DNA of 35,593 nt, from positions 1 to 35,593 of the forward strand of contig JAKALU010000011.1 in NCBI GenBank assembly GCA_021824065.1, given 5' to 3'. The translations under genes and the position numbers were made by a program. The DNA is from Nitrospirota bacterium (GTDB taxonomy: Bacteria; Nitrospirota; Thermodesulfovibrionia; Thermodesulfovibrionales; UBA1546). The notes below the pieces were generated by a model. That model saw only the letters and a list, made by a program, of their open reading frames with translations. It searched no databases and was not told the origin of the DNA. Positions 16,146-24,284 of the stretch are shown piece by piece. The stretch's first letter is position 1, and the number at the start of each line of letters is the position of its first letter.

Positions 16146-17486
16146 TCATAATTCAATCCCGTATGCATTCATTTTTTCCCATAAAGTTTTTCTGCTTATG
16201 CCTAACATTTCGGCAGCCTTTGTTTTATTCTTTTTCGTAGTTTTTAATATTTTGATTATGTATTCTTTTTCTGCCTCTACTGCAACATCTGAAAGGGAAA
16301 GCAGTTTTTTGCTGTCAGTCTTCCTGAAAACAAAGGGGGGCAGATCGTCTTTGTCAATTATATCAGAGGTAGAAAGCGTTGCACATCTCTCTAAGATATT
16401 TTCCAGTTCTCTAACATTTCCTGGATAATCATATCTGAGCAGCGCATCCAGAGCATCCTTTGAGAAGCGGATACTTTTTGAAAGTTTACCCTTATATTTG
16501 TCCAGGAAGAAATCAATGAGATGGGGGATGTCCTCTTTTCGTTTCCTCAAGGGCGGAAGTATTACTGGTATTACATTAAGGCGATAATAAAGGTCTTCTC
16601 TGAAGCGTCCTTTTTTCACTTCTTCTTCGAGGTTTCTATTTGTTGCCGCAATTATTCTTACGTCCACATTCAACGTATCTGTTCCCCCAACCCTCTCAAA
16701 TGTCCTTTCTTGTATCACTCTCAAAAGTTTTGCCTGCGTGGAAAGCGGCAGATCCCCGACTTCGTCAAGAAAAATAGTACCGCCATGAGCAAGTTCAAAC
16801 CTGCCAGGCTTTCTTTTTATTGCGCCAGTGAATGCACCCTTTTCATGACCAAACAGCTCGCTTTCAATGAGACCTTCAGGGAGCGCTGCACAATTTACTT
16901 TAATGAGAGGTTTATCTTTCCGTTTGCTCTGATAGTGAATAGTAGTTGCTATGAGTTCTTTGCCTGTTCCACTTTCTCCAAATATGAGGATAGTTGAATC
17001 TGATTCAGAAACTTTCTCGATTAAAGAAAAGACTTTCTTCATCTCAGCACTTTCACCTATAATATTTGGAAAACAGTAACACCTGCTGAGGTCTTTTTTA
17101 AGTCTAACATTTTCTTCTCTGAGCTTTTTGACATCAAGTGCCCGCTCAATGAGCAGGAGAAACTCATCCAGAGAAAAGGGTTTTGTTATGTAGTCGAATG
17201 CTCCCAGTTTCATTGCCTCAACTGCATCTTTTATTGTGCCAAAGGCAGTCATAACAATTACCTGAACGTCATTCATGTAAGAGATTCCCTTTAAAATGTC
17301 CATGCCGTCTATATCAGGTAATCTCACATCTGTGACCACTACATCAAATAAGTTGTTCTTAAGGGCACTCAATCCATCTGCCCCTGTTTCAAAAGATATA
17401 ACATCATAGCCTGATGACTTAAGGGCATCCTCAAGAGTAACCCTCATAAGTTTCTCGTCTTCAATTAAAAGGATTGTTTCTTTCAT
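16146..17486 (-). CDS. NtrC-type sigma-54 response regulator
   Basis: A receiver at 1-120 has Asp53 in VVVTDVRLPDIDG and Lys in DYITKPFS. A AAA+ domain at about 140-375 has Walker A GESGTGKE, the sigma-54-contacting GAFTGA loop and GGTIFLDEVGDLP. A Fis-type helix-turn-helix ends the protein (NKTKAAEMLGISRKTLWEKM). All catalytic motifs are intact. It lies 5 bp after the sensor kinase gene and is its cognate partner. The perfect sigma-54 promoter and palindrome about 5 kb away, upstream of the PhnD-like/HD-GYP/cytochrome operon, are the nearest visible target. It converges on the cytochrome operon with an 85-bp gap in which I see no clear terminator. Confidence 0.93.
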   Translation of the reverse strand: MKETILLIEDEKLMRVTLEDALKSSGYDVISFETGADGLSALKNNLFDVVVTDVRLPDIDGMDILKGISYMNDVQVIVMTAFGTIKDAVEAMKLGAFDYITKPFSLDEFLLLIERALDVKKLREENVRLKKDLSRCYCFPNIIGESAEMKKVFSLIEKVSESDSTILIFGESGTGKELIATTIHYQSKRKDKPLIKVNCAALPEGLIESELFGHEKGAFTGAIKRKPGRFELAHGGTIFLDEVGDLPLSTQAKLLRVIQERTFERVGGTDTLNVDVRIIAATNRNLEEEVKKGRFREDLYYRLNVIPVILPPLRKRKEDIPHLIDFFLDKYKGKLSKSIRFSKDALDALLRYDYPGNVRELENILERCATLSTSDIIDKDDLPPFVFRKTDSKKLLSLSDVAVEAEKEYIIKILKTTKKNKTKAAEMLGISRKTLWEKMNAYGIEL

Positions 17487-17491
17487 ATGGG

Positions 17492-18955
17492 CTAATTTGC
17501 CGGGAAGCTCATTATAAATTTAGTGCCTTTCCCTTCCTCGCTCTCAACGGAGATTTCTCCATTGTAATTTCTGATTATTTCATAAGTCAACCAGAGGCCA
17601 AGCCCTGTGCCCTCGCCTGGTGGCTTTGTTGTAAAAAACGGGTCAAATATTTTGCCAAGGTTTTCCTGAGCAATACCTCTGCCTGTATCTATAACCTCTA
17701 TTTTAATCTTTGAATCCTCCCTGTAACATCTGACTTTCAGGCTGCCGCCTTCCTGCATTGCCTGGATTGCATTTATGAAGAGATTAAGGGTCATCTGTTG
17801 AAAATCATGAGGGGCAATAACGATGTTCGCTCCGCCGCTTATTTCATTGTTAAACTGAATTTTGCTCTTTTTGAGTTTATATTCGACAAAGGAATAAACC
17901 TCATTCACTGCATCTCTGATGCTTATTTCAACAGGTTTATGTTCGCCTTTCCTTGACATCCAGAGTAGTTTGTTGACAGTGCTTTCTATCCTGTCAAGCC
18001 CTTCCCTGATTAGGCCAAGATATTTCTCTCTGAATTCAGGATTATCAGCATGTTGGTTTAGCATCTGGAGGCAGTTGAAAAGACCTCCGAGGGGATTATT
18101 TATCTCATGGGCAACACCAGCAGCAAGAATGCCGATAGATGCAAGTTTTTCTGATTGAACTAATTTCTCATGGGTCTTTTTAAGCTCTTCATTGGCCTGC
18201 CTTATCCTTTCGATCATACTGTTAAATCTATCTCCAAGGGTTGCAAGTTCATCATGTCCTTTTACGTCAACCTTGACATCAAGATAATCGCCACCTGTTT
18301 TTTCCATGGTGCTGGCAAGTTGTGTTATCGGGCTTATAAATCTCCTGCTCAAAAGGAGTATGATTCCAAACCCTGCAGCAACAAGAAACAGGGTTAGGAT
18401 GACAATCTTTTTAACTGTGGCTATGATTTCATGTTCCACTTTTTCGAGAGATATTGCAAATTTTAATGTCCCCCACCTCTTCTTCCCTATAGAAAGCGGG
18501 ATACCAAAATCCAGAGCATTATGGCCGTTTTCAGAAAAATTCTGTATTACTGTACCATTTGCCTGTAGCGCCTTTGTTGTTAACGGGTCAGAATATACCT
18601 TACCGTATTCTGTGATATTATTGTGAGATAATACCCTGCCGTTCTCATCAATAATTGATATATAAAGTAAATCTACATCCTGCCTGTTGAATATCTCCAG
18701 TATGTAGTTATCAAGGAGGCCGCCCTCTTCAACAAGACCAAGTCTTTCATAGATGAGGTCGTTTATTATGGGTATGGCAAGGGTCTCACCAAGAAGCTTT
18801 CCCTGTGTTTCGACTTCTGTGTACAGGATGCTCTTCTCCCTCTCAACTGCCAGATAACCTATAACATCCATCAGCAGAATAATCGCTAATGTGGTAATCA
18901 GTATAAATTTATACTGAAGACTCAACCCGGAGAAAAAATTAATAATGCCTTTCAT
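17492..18955 (-). CDS. NtrB-type membrane sensor histidine kinase
   Basis: Two membrane helices (FILITTLAIILLMDVIGYLA and IVILTLFLVAAGFGIILLL) flank a periplasmic sensor of about 140 residues. HAMP, coiled coil, HisKA (GVAHEINNPLGGL with the phospho-His) and HATPase (NLFINAIQAM, DTGRGI, GTGLGL) follow. The start is the ATG at 18955, overlapping the upstream stop as ATGA after AAGG; longer in-frame starts to 18988 would overlap more. The periplasmic part begins with a helix like that of the HD-GYP protein at 12230 (LLGETLAIPIINDLIY versus VLGKTVAETIAEPILLND), so the two sensors look related. It is predicted to read the tandem binding protein encoded just upstream and phosphorylate the NtrC-type regulator. 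Confidence 0.92.
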   Translation of the reverse strand: MKGIINFFSGLSLQYKFILITTLAIILLMDVIGYLAVEREKSILYTEVETQGKLLGETLAIPIINDLIYERLGLVEEGGLLDNYILEIFNRQDVDLLYISIIDENGRVLSHNNITEYGKVYSDPLTTKALQANGTVIQNFSENGHNALDFGIPLSIGKKRWGTLKFAISLEKVEHEIIATVKKIVILTLFLVAAGFGIILLLSRRFISPITQLASTMEKTGGDYLDVKVDVKGHDELATLGDRFNSMIERIRQANEELKKTHEKLVQSEKLASIGILAAGVAHEINNPLGGLFNCLQMLNQHADNPEFREKYLGLIREGLDRIESTVNKLLWMSRKGEHKPVEISIRDAVNEVYSFVEYKLKKSKIQFNNEISGGANIVIAPHDFQQMTLNLFINAIQAMQEGGSLKVRCYREDSKIKIEVIDTGRGIAQENLGKIFDPFFTTKPPGEGTGLGLWLTYEIIRNYNGEISVESEEGKGTKFIMSFPAN

Positions 18956-20694
18956 AACCTTATCTTTGGATGACATCCCTTTCCACATGTCTGAGGGACA
19001 GCATTTATCTTTGTCCGTATATCTGCATAATCTTTATCTGAAGCCTCTGTAAAACCATTTTTTAGATCTTCATCAAGCCTTCTCAATGTCTTCCGGTGAC
19101 TGCTGTCTTGCGGGGTTAATGCAAGAAGCGCTTTCTTAACGCTCTCTATAACAGAAAATGGGGTCCCTGGTCCCGCAACAAGTGGACCTGTTGGGATAGA
19201 TTCGGACTCGGCTATAATCTCGATGCCGAGTTTCATATACTTCCTTGCCACCGAATCCCTTACAGCGCCTGCATCATACTGTCCCTTTAGAATTGCCTTT
19301 ACTACAGAATCATGATAATCAAAATTAGCGTAACTGCTAAGATCACTCAGGTGTATCCCTGAATTTGCGAGGAGATAACGGGGTATGAGATTTCCAGATG
19401 TAGATTTGGAAGCTGAAAATGCTACACTTCTGCCTTTTAAGTCAAAAGAACTTTTGACAAGGGAATCCTTCTTTTTTATTATTACGCTCTTATAAACTGC
19501 ATTTCCGTTTGACCCTTTTGGCTTTAAGATACATATAGCGCCATATTTAGCACGGGCTTCAAGATATGTCAATGGACCGAGCAGTGCAACGTCAATCTCT
19601 CCGTTGCCGAGTGCATTTACTGTTTCCTCATAGTTTTTCTTCAGGACAAGTTCATAGGTGTACGGTGTTTTTTCTGAAAGGTAATCAAGGATGGGCTGAT
19701 ATCTCTCATAGAGTATTCGGGGGTTATCTCTCGGAATTACCCCGAAATGAACAGTCTGTTTGCTTTCTGTTTTTTTCACGGCCATTGAGTCATTTGCGAT
19801 GGCATGTTCCATTCCTCTGATAGAGTCGTACTCTTTATCTGCGATCTGTACAAAACCATCTATCATCATTGCAGCAAGAATTGCCCTCCCCTTTTCTGTT
19901 TTATGCATATTCAAAAAGGCATCTTTTATCTTTTTCCTGAGATTAGGGTCAATATCCCTTGTCACTACAACAGGAGGTGTCCCATAAGACGGCGAGCGCT
20001 TTATAATCTTTGTCTGTTTTGCATAAGGGGAACCTTTTTTAAGCATGTATTCATAAACAATACTCTCAACTGCTGCTCCATCCACTATCCTTTTTGCAAC
20101 CATCTCCACTGACTTATTATGACTGTAGCTATATATAAAACTTTTGAAAAACCTTTCAGGTATAAAACCCATTGTTTTTAACAGGTAGGTTGGATATAGT
20201 TTCCCGGTATTGGATTTTGGGTCGGTAAAGGCAAACATCTTTCCTTTTAGCTCAGGGAAGGATTTTAAGGGGCTATCGGTATGAACGATTATGTACGAAT
20301 AGTATTTAGGACTGCCATTTACGCTTGGTGCGACAAGGAGTTCAACCCCGAATTTTTCACGATTTTTAATATAGGGAGCAGAGCAAATAAATGCTACCTT
20401 CACCTCGCGCTTTTCAAGCAATGAATCCATCTCGTCGTATGTCCTTCTGTGAACCATCTGGACAGGCTGATGTATCTGCTCGCCAATATAATCGATTATT
20501 CCCTGATAATATTTAACAGCATCAACAGGTGTAATCATAGAGGCCACGCCGATTTTTATAGCTTGTTTAGGGGGTGAGGATAAGCCTTCTGAAGGTAAAG
20601 ATTCATTAGATGCCTGGCATACTGTCTTATATAGTGTAAACAGGAGAATAGAGAATACTATGACGATCAAACTTAGGATAACCTTAAATCTCAT
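18952..20694 (-). CDS. Tandem two-domain PhnD-like periplasmic binding protein
   Basis: A signal peptide or anchor (VILSLIVIVFSILLFTLY) precedes two complete PhnD-type domains. Domain 1, about 45-300, has IGVASMITPVDAVKYYQG and LKGKMFAFTDPKSNTGK. Domain 2, about 315-560, has FGVIPRDNPRILYERYQP, GEIDVALLGPLTY and LKGRSVAFSASKSTSG. Domain 1 resembles the single-domain protein at 11404 more closely than domain 2 does. The last residues contain C570-GKG-C574-H575, a CX3CH sequence that could be a non-standard haem site or metal ligand. It is translationally coupled to ybeY upstream and the kinase downstream (ATGA overlaps at both ends), so it is probably the kinase's ligand-presenting subunit, not a transporter part. 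Confidence 0.87.
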   Translation of the reverse strand: MRFKVILSLIVIVFSILLFTLYKTVCQASNESLPSEGLSSPPKQAIKIGVASMITPVDAVKYYQGIIDYIGEQIHQPVQMVHRRTYDEMDSLLEKREVKVAFICSAPYIKNREKFGVELLVAPSVNGSPKYYSYIIVHTDSPLKSFPELKGKMFAFTDPKSNTGKLYPTYLLKTMGFIPERFFKSFIYSYSHNKSVEMVAKRIVDGAAVESIVYEYMLKKGSPYAKQTKIIKRSPSYGTPPVVVTRDIDPNLRKKIKDAFLNMHKTEKGRAILAAMMIDGFVQIADKEYDSIRGMEHAIANDSMAVKKTESKQTVHFGVIPRDNPRILYERYQPILDYLSEKTPYTYELVLKKNYEETVNALGNGEIDVALLGPLTYLEARAKYGAICILKPKGSNGNAVYKSVIIKKKDSLVKSSFDLKGRSVAFSASKSTSGNLIPRYLLANSGIHLSDLSSYANFDYHDSVVKAILKGQYDAGAVRDSVARKYMKLGIEIIAESESIPTGPLVAGPGTPFSVIESVKKALLALTPQDSSHRKTLRRLDEDLKNGFTEASDKDYADIRTKINAVPQTCGKGCHPKIRL

Positions 20695-21215
20695 GTCTCA
20701 AATAAGCTTGCTTTCTGTAACTTTTCAAGCAATTCTCTCTCTTTTATCAGCATCTTTCTTGCAGCATATTTATTTTTTTCGTGGTCATATCCGATGAGGT
20801 GGAGAATCCCATGCACAAGCAACCACCTTAATTCTTCATTGAATGAAAGCCTGTGTTCCGGAGCTTGTCTCTTTGCCGCCTGCAGGTTTATAACAATGTC
20901 ACCTAAAACAAGTGCAGGAGTACGATAGTTCAGAAGCGGGAGAGCTACTTTTGAACTTTTGAACTTTTGTCGCCTCAGGCGACTCGCCGAGGAGAGAACC
21001 TTTGAACTAAGTTGTGGAAATGAAAGTACATCAGTTGTTTTATCAACGCCCCGATATAAGGAATTCAATGCCTTCATTCTCCTGTCATTCACAAGAAGGA
21101 TGCTGAGTTCAGCACCTTTAAGTCCGGACAGCCTGAGAACTTTCATGGAATCACTTTTAATCTTCTGCTGATTTATCTTTATCAGTCTTTGCTGGTTCTT
21201 TATAAAGACCTTCAT
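20691..21215 (-). CDS. ybeY: Endoribonuclease YbeY, with an internal repeat-derived insertion
   Basis: The zinc-binding signature HGILHLIGYDHEKN and the TDVLSFP motif identify YbeY, involved in 16S rRNA 3' maturation and ribosome quality control. The ATG at 21215 gives the usual family start (MKVFIKNQQRL) and has AAGG 7 bases upstream; the longer frame to 21266 is unlikely. Even so, it overlaps the preceding 7TM-HD gene by 59 bp. Between FPQ and LGDIV lie about 37 residues where relatives have roughly 15. The extra stretch (SSKVLSSASRLRR, QKFKSSKVALPLL) is encoded by tandem repeats and a hairpin. The loop lies away from the metal site, so function may survive. Confidence 0.9.
   Translation of the reverse strand: MKVFIKNQQRLIKINQQKIKSDSMKVLRLSGLKGAELSILLVNDRRMKALNSLYRGVDKTTDVLSFPQLSSKVLSSASRLRRQKFKSSKVALPLLNYRTPALVLGDIVINLQAAKRQAPEHRLSFNEELRWLLVHGILHLIGYDHEKNKYAARKMLIKERELLEKLQKASLFET
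20947..21007. repeat. 8-bp tandem repeat plus GTCGCC hairpin inside ybeY
   Basis: Three units, ACTTTTGA, ACTTTTGA, ACTTTTGT (20947-20970), run into the hairpin GTCGCCTCAGGCGAC (20969-20983). After a spacer the word TTTGAAC recurs at 21001. The whole block is in frame within ybeY. Its design, tandem word plus short GC palindrome, repeats that of 4333-4384. Confidence 0.8.
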
Positions 21216-22689
21216 TAGTTCGCCTTGGCGGTTCCTGTGATTTGGCGGAATCCCCGTTGAAATCAAAACCAGGGTAGTCCACCCTTTTGTGTAAGATTCC
21301 TGTGAGGATATATGAGAAACGATTCTTTATTTCAGATATATCCTTCAGCGTAAGTTCACACTCGTCGAGTTGCCCTTCAAGGAAGATATGATTTATTATC
21401 CTGTCAACAAGCGCAGCAATCCTTGCCGGCGTCGGATCATTCAGAACCTTTGATGCAGCTTCAACAGCATCCGCCATCATAACAAGTGCTGCTACGCGGG
21501 TCTGGGGTTTTGGCCCCGGATATTTATATTCCTCTTCAGGAGGCTCAAGTCCTCCTTCCTGTCCTTTAGCCTTCTGATAAAAGTAGGTCATAAGTGTTGT
21601 CCCGTGATGCTGTTGTATTATATCTACGATTGGCTCCGGGAGTTTATACTGTCTTGCAAGCTCTACCCCTTCTTTTACATGAGAAGCAATAATCATGCTG
21701 CTCATATGAGGTGTAAGTTTGTCATGCTTACTTAGAGAACCGCTCTGGTTTTCAACAAAATATTCAGGCATTTTAACCTTTCCTATATCATGATAATATG
21801 AAGTAACCCTTGCAAGCAGAGGATTCACACCAACAGCCTCTGCAGCGGCCTCAACAAGATTACCCACTATAACGCTGTGGTGATATGTCCCTGGCGCTGT
21901 AATCATGAGATTTTTCATAAGGGGCTGTTCTAAGTCAAGGAGTTCGAGAAGACTTATATCGGTTGTAACCTTAAATATATATTCAAGTAACGGGAGCATC
22001 ACAGATACAATGGCTACAACACTCACTCCGGAAGAAAGGGCAAACATTACAGACGGAGCTGCCTTTGGTGTGAAAGATTCTCCAGCGAAGAGCAACAGAA
22101 TGCCTGCGGTTACGGCGTTTACCACTCCAACATAGAAACCACCCCTCAGAAGCGCTGACCGCCTTTTACACCGTATAACACTGAATGCTGCAGTGAGACT
22201 CCCTACAAATGCATATACAGGATAAATCGCGTTGTTAAGCCATAGCCCGCTTAAGAGACTCACAACAAAGGAAAATACAATTGCTGTGTGGAAGTCAAAT
22301 AAAAGTGTAACGAGCATTGCGCCAGCAGGTAGTGGTATGCCAAATACAATGCTCTCTGTAGGAATGGAGCCAAGCCCTCTCGCGAGATTTATCAATAAAT
22401 ATCCGAAGAACCTTCCAAGCAATAGTGTACTGACAATCATAAAACCGAGAAGGACGAGCATGTTATAGTTTTTGAGGTAAGATGGTTTATACCGCAATAT
22501 GTCTCTGTATAAGATTATCAGAAGAAGGCAGGCTATAAGCATCCCTCCTATAAGGTGCTCAAGACCAGCTTTTTCCTGCACTGCAATAGCAGACAGAACC
22601 CCAAATACGATCAGGAGGGAATATTTTTTAATGTCAGTAGTTTTACTGATCTTTGTGGTTTTCTGTATGCCGTTTTTCATATCTCTCAT
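21157..22689 (-). CDS. 7TM-HD (PgpH/YqfF-like) membrane phosphodiesterase, short form
   Basis: About seven hydrophobic helices between 20 and 240 precede a cytoplasmic HD domain with TYHHSVIVGNLVEAA, YYHDIGKVKMPEYF, HVKEGVELA and IIQQHHGTT, all metal ligands retained. PgpH-type enzymes hydrolyse c-di-AMP; this specificity is family knowledge and not visible here. Full-length relatives exceed 700 residues and carry an N-terminal extracytoplasmic domain. At 510 residues this one lacks it. Its start lies 47 bp inside phoH (an alternative ATG at 22680 shortens the overlap) and its end lies 59 bp inside ybeY. The phoH-pgpH-ybeY order is a common conserved block. Confidence 0.9.
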   Translation of the reverse strand: MRDMKNGIQKTTKISKTTDIKKYSLLIVFGVLSAIAVQEKAGLEHLIGGMLIACLLLIILYRDILRYKPSYLKNYNMLVLLGFMIVSTLLLGRFFGYLLINLARGLGSIPTESIVFGIPLPAGAMLVTLLFDFHTAIVFSFVVSLLSGLWLNNAIYPVYAFVGSLTAAFSVIRCKRRSALLRGGFYVGVVNAVTAGILLLFAGESFTPKAAPSVMFALSSGVSVVAIVSVMLPLLEYIFKVTTDISLLELLDLEQPLMKNLMITAPGTYHHSVIVGNLVEAAAEAVGVNPLLARVTSYYHDIGKVKMPEYFVENQSGSLSKHDKLTPHMSSMIIASHVKEGVELARQYKLPEPIVDIIQQHHGTTLMTYFYQKAKGQEGGLEPPEEEYKYPGPKPQTRVAALVMMADAVEAASKVLNDPTPARIAALVDRIINHIFLEGQLDECELTLKDISEIKNRFSYILTGILHKRVDYPGFDFNGDSAKSQEPPRRTNEGLYKEPAKTDKDKSAED

Positions 22690-23620
22690 ATGCCCTTACT
22701 ATTTCCTGAACGAGTTTATGCCTTACAACATCTCTCTCAGAAAAATATATAACCTTTATGCCCTCTACGTCGCCCAATATCCGATCTGCCTCAACAAGCC
22801 CTGACATCTTACCTGCTGGCAGGTCTATCTGCGTTATATCTCCTGTAATAACTGTCTTTGAATTAAACCCAAGCCGTGTAAGATACATCTTCATCTGCTC
22901 TGAGGTCGTATTCTGAGCCTCATCGAGGATTATAAATGAGTCATTCAATGTCCTCCCCCTCATAAAGGCCAATGGCGCAATCTCTATAATGCCCCGCTCA
23001 ATAAATTTACTTGCCTTTTCAGCCTCTATCATATCAAAGAGCGCATCGTAGAGCGGCCTGAGATAAGGATTAACTTTTTCATACATATCACCGGGGAGGA
23101 ACCCGAGCTTTTCGCCGGCCTCTACAGCAGGCCGCGCAAGGACTATCCTGCTCACCTGTTTTTTCAGGAGGGCATTTATTGCCATCGCCATTGCAAGATA
23201 GGTCTTCCCCGTACCAGCAGGCCCTATACCTATCACAATATCATAATTTTTCATCGCCTCTATATACAGCCTCTGAACCTCTGTTTTTGGTATTATAAAC
23301 CTCTTCTTTGATGATACAGGTATATTGTTAAGGAATAAATCTTTAAGAGATGTCTCATATCCAGTTGCTGTTGACTTTATGGCATAACGAACGTCCTCGG
23401 GTTTAAGCATATAACCTTCTGCGCTTATGGAACGCAACTCGTTGATGAGCTTTTCTGCTTTCTCAACAGGTTGGGATTCTCCCTGAATAAATATTTTATT
23501 GCCTCTAAAACTTGCGGCTACTCCAAAGGCTTCTTCTATAAGCTTTAGATTTTTATCAAGCCCGCTGTAAAGGATGGGGAACTCCTTTTCGCTGTCGAGT
23601 TCTATTTCTATTGTTACCGT
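22643..23620 (-). CDS. phoH: PhoH-family ATPase with KH-like N-terminus, probable ACG start
   Basis: Residues from about 110 onward form the PhoH NTPase: Walker A GIGPAGTGKTYLA, Walker B FIILDEAQNTT, and TGDITQIDLP. The frame stays open upstream of the first NUG codon (TTG at 23437) and encodes a normal PhoH N-terminal KH-like domain (LYSGLDKNLKLIEEAFGV, RGNKIFIQGE, VEKAEKLINEL). There is no ATG, GTG or TTG anywhere in this upstream part before the stop at about 23634. An AGGAG at 23626-23630 is spaced 5 bases before ACG at 23620-23618. Starting there gives 325 residues, the typical family length, with a 7-bp overlap with the SPOR gene. The TTG start would delete the KH part. Confidence 0.87.
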   Translation of the reverse strand, partial: TVTIEIELDSEKEFPILYSGLDKNLKLIEEAFGVAASFRGNKIFIQGESQPVEKAEKLINELRSISAEGYMLKPEDVRYAIKSTATGYETSLKDLFLNNIPVSSKKRFIIPKTEVQRLYIEAMKNYDIVIGIGPAGTGKTYLAMAMAINALLKKQVSRIVLARPAVEAGEKLGFLPGDMYEKVNPYLRPLYDALFDMIEAEKASKFIERGIIEIAPLAFMRGRTLNDSFIILDEAQNTTSEQMKMYLTRLGFNSKTVITGDITQIDLPAGKMSGLVEADRILGDVEGIKVIYFSERDVVRHKLVQEIVRAYERYEKRHTENHKDQ

Positions 23621-24273
23621 GGGTTCTCCTGCTTAGCAGCACGAGGTGGATTTTTACCCTCATCGTGAGCTTCTTCATTTTTAGATGTTACAAATGTCTT
23701 CAGCCCCCCGGCCTTTTTAAGCTTGAGAGCAACAGCCTCTGCCTTTGCCTTATCTGTAAATTCGCCTGTCCTGACCTTGAAGAGCTTTGTATTTTTCGCT
23801 TCCATAGATTTTTTAATATAGACCTGATAGCCTTTATTTTCGAGTTTGCGTTTTAGAGCTTCTGCATCTTTTAAATTCTTGAATGCTCCTGCCTGGACCG
23901 TGTATATAGCTGTATTTTGTACAGGTCTGTTTTCTTTTATTACAGGCACTGCTGTTTCTTTTTTGGCAGCAGTGGTCTGTACAGGCAGACCTTTATCAGA
24001 TAATGGTTTTCCCTCATTGATTGAAGGCTGTGGAATGTTGACTATGGATTGTTCATTATTTTGCACTGGTTGCTCCTGCAGGGCAGGTTCTGCCTTCTGC
24101 TGCGGCAGCATTGCAATTATCTGAGATTGAGGTTGTTTTTCTTTCAAGACAGCCTTGCCAACAAAATAACCGAGGGTAAAACTCAGGGCAGAGGTAAGCA
24201 CAACAATCACTATGATAAGTTTTCTGCCTGGCACTGGTTCTCTATGTTTTCCTTTAAAACTCCCGTATTTCAT
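23614..24273 (-). CDS. SPOR-domain membrane protein
   Basis: A short cytoplasmic N-terminus is followed by one membrane helix (LIIVIVVLTSALSFTLGYFVG, residues about 19-39). A low-complexity Gln/Pro/Lys-rich periplasmic linker to about 120 follows. A SPOR domain (YTVQAGAFKNLKDAEALKRK, LFKVRTGEFTDKAKAEAVAL) ends near 200, with a polar tail. SPOR domains bind denuded peptidoglycan glycan strands, typically at the division septum. The SpoIID-like lytic protein two genes upstream acts on the same kind of substrate. Type II topology (anchored, periplasmic C-terminus) is predicted. It lies 11 bp after queA. Confidence 0.9.
   Translation of the reverse strand: MKYGSFKGKHREPVPGRKLIIVIVVLTSALSFTLGYFVGKAVLKEKQPQSQIIAMLPQQKAEPALQEQPVQNNEQSIVNIPQPSINEGKPLSDKGLPVQTTAAKKETAVPVIKENRPVQNTAIYTVQAGAFKNLKDAEALKRKLENKGYQVYIKKSMEAKNTKLFKVRTGEFTDKAKAEAVALKLKKAGGLKTFVTSKNEEAHDEGKNPPRAAKQENPR
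23626..23630 (-). promoter_or_regulatory. Ribosome binding site placing phoH start at ACG
   Basis: AGGAG on the minus strand is followed by AACCC and then ACG (23620-23618). The next codons encode the conserved PhoH N-terminus. The spacing is ideal for ACG, while the first ATA lies about 14 bases away. This site is the main reason for choosing 23620 as the start. Confidence 0.6.
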
Positions 24274-24284
24274 ATACTTTGTTC

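Noticed and set aside
23437-23640. Frameshift or truncation in phoH
   Set aside because: The frame is continuous with the conserved N-terminus. Only a conventional start codon is missing, so a rare start is the simpler reading.
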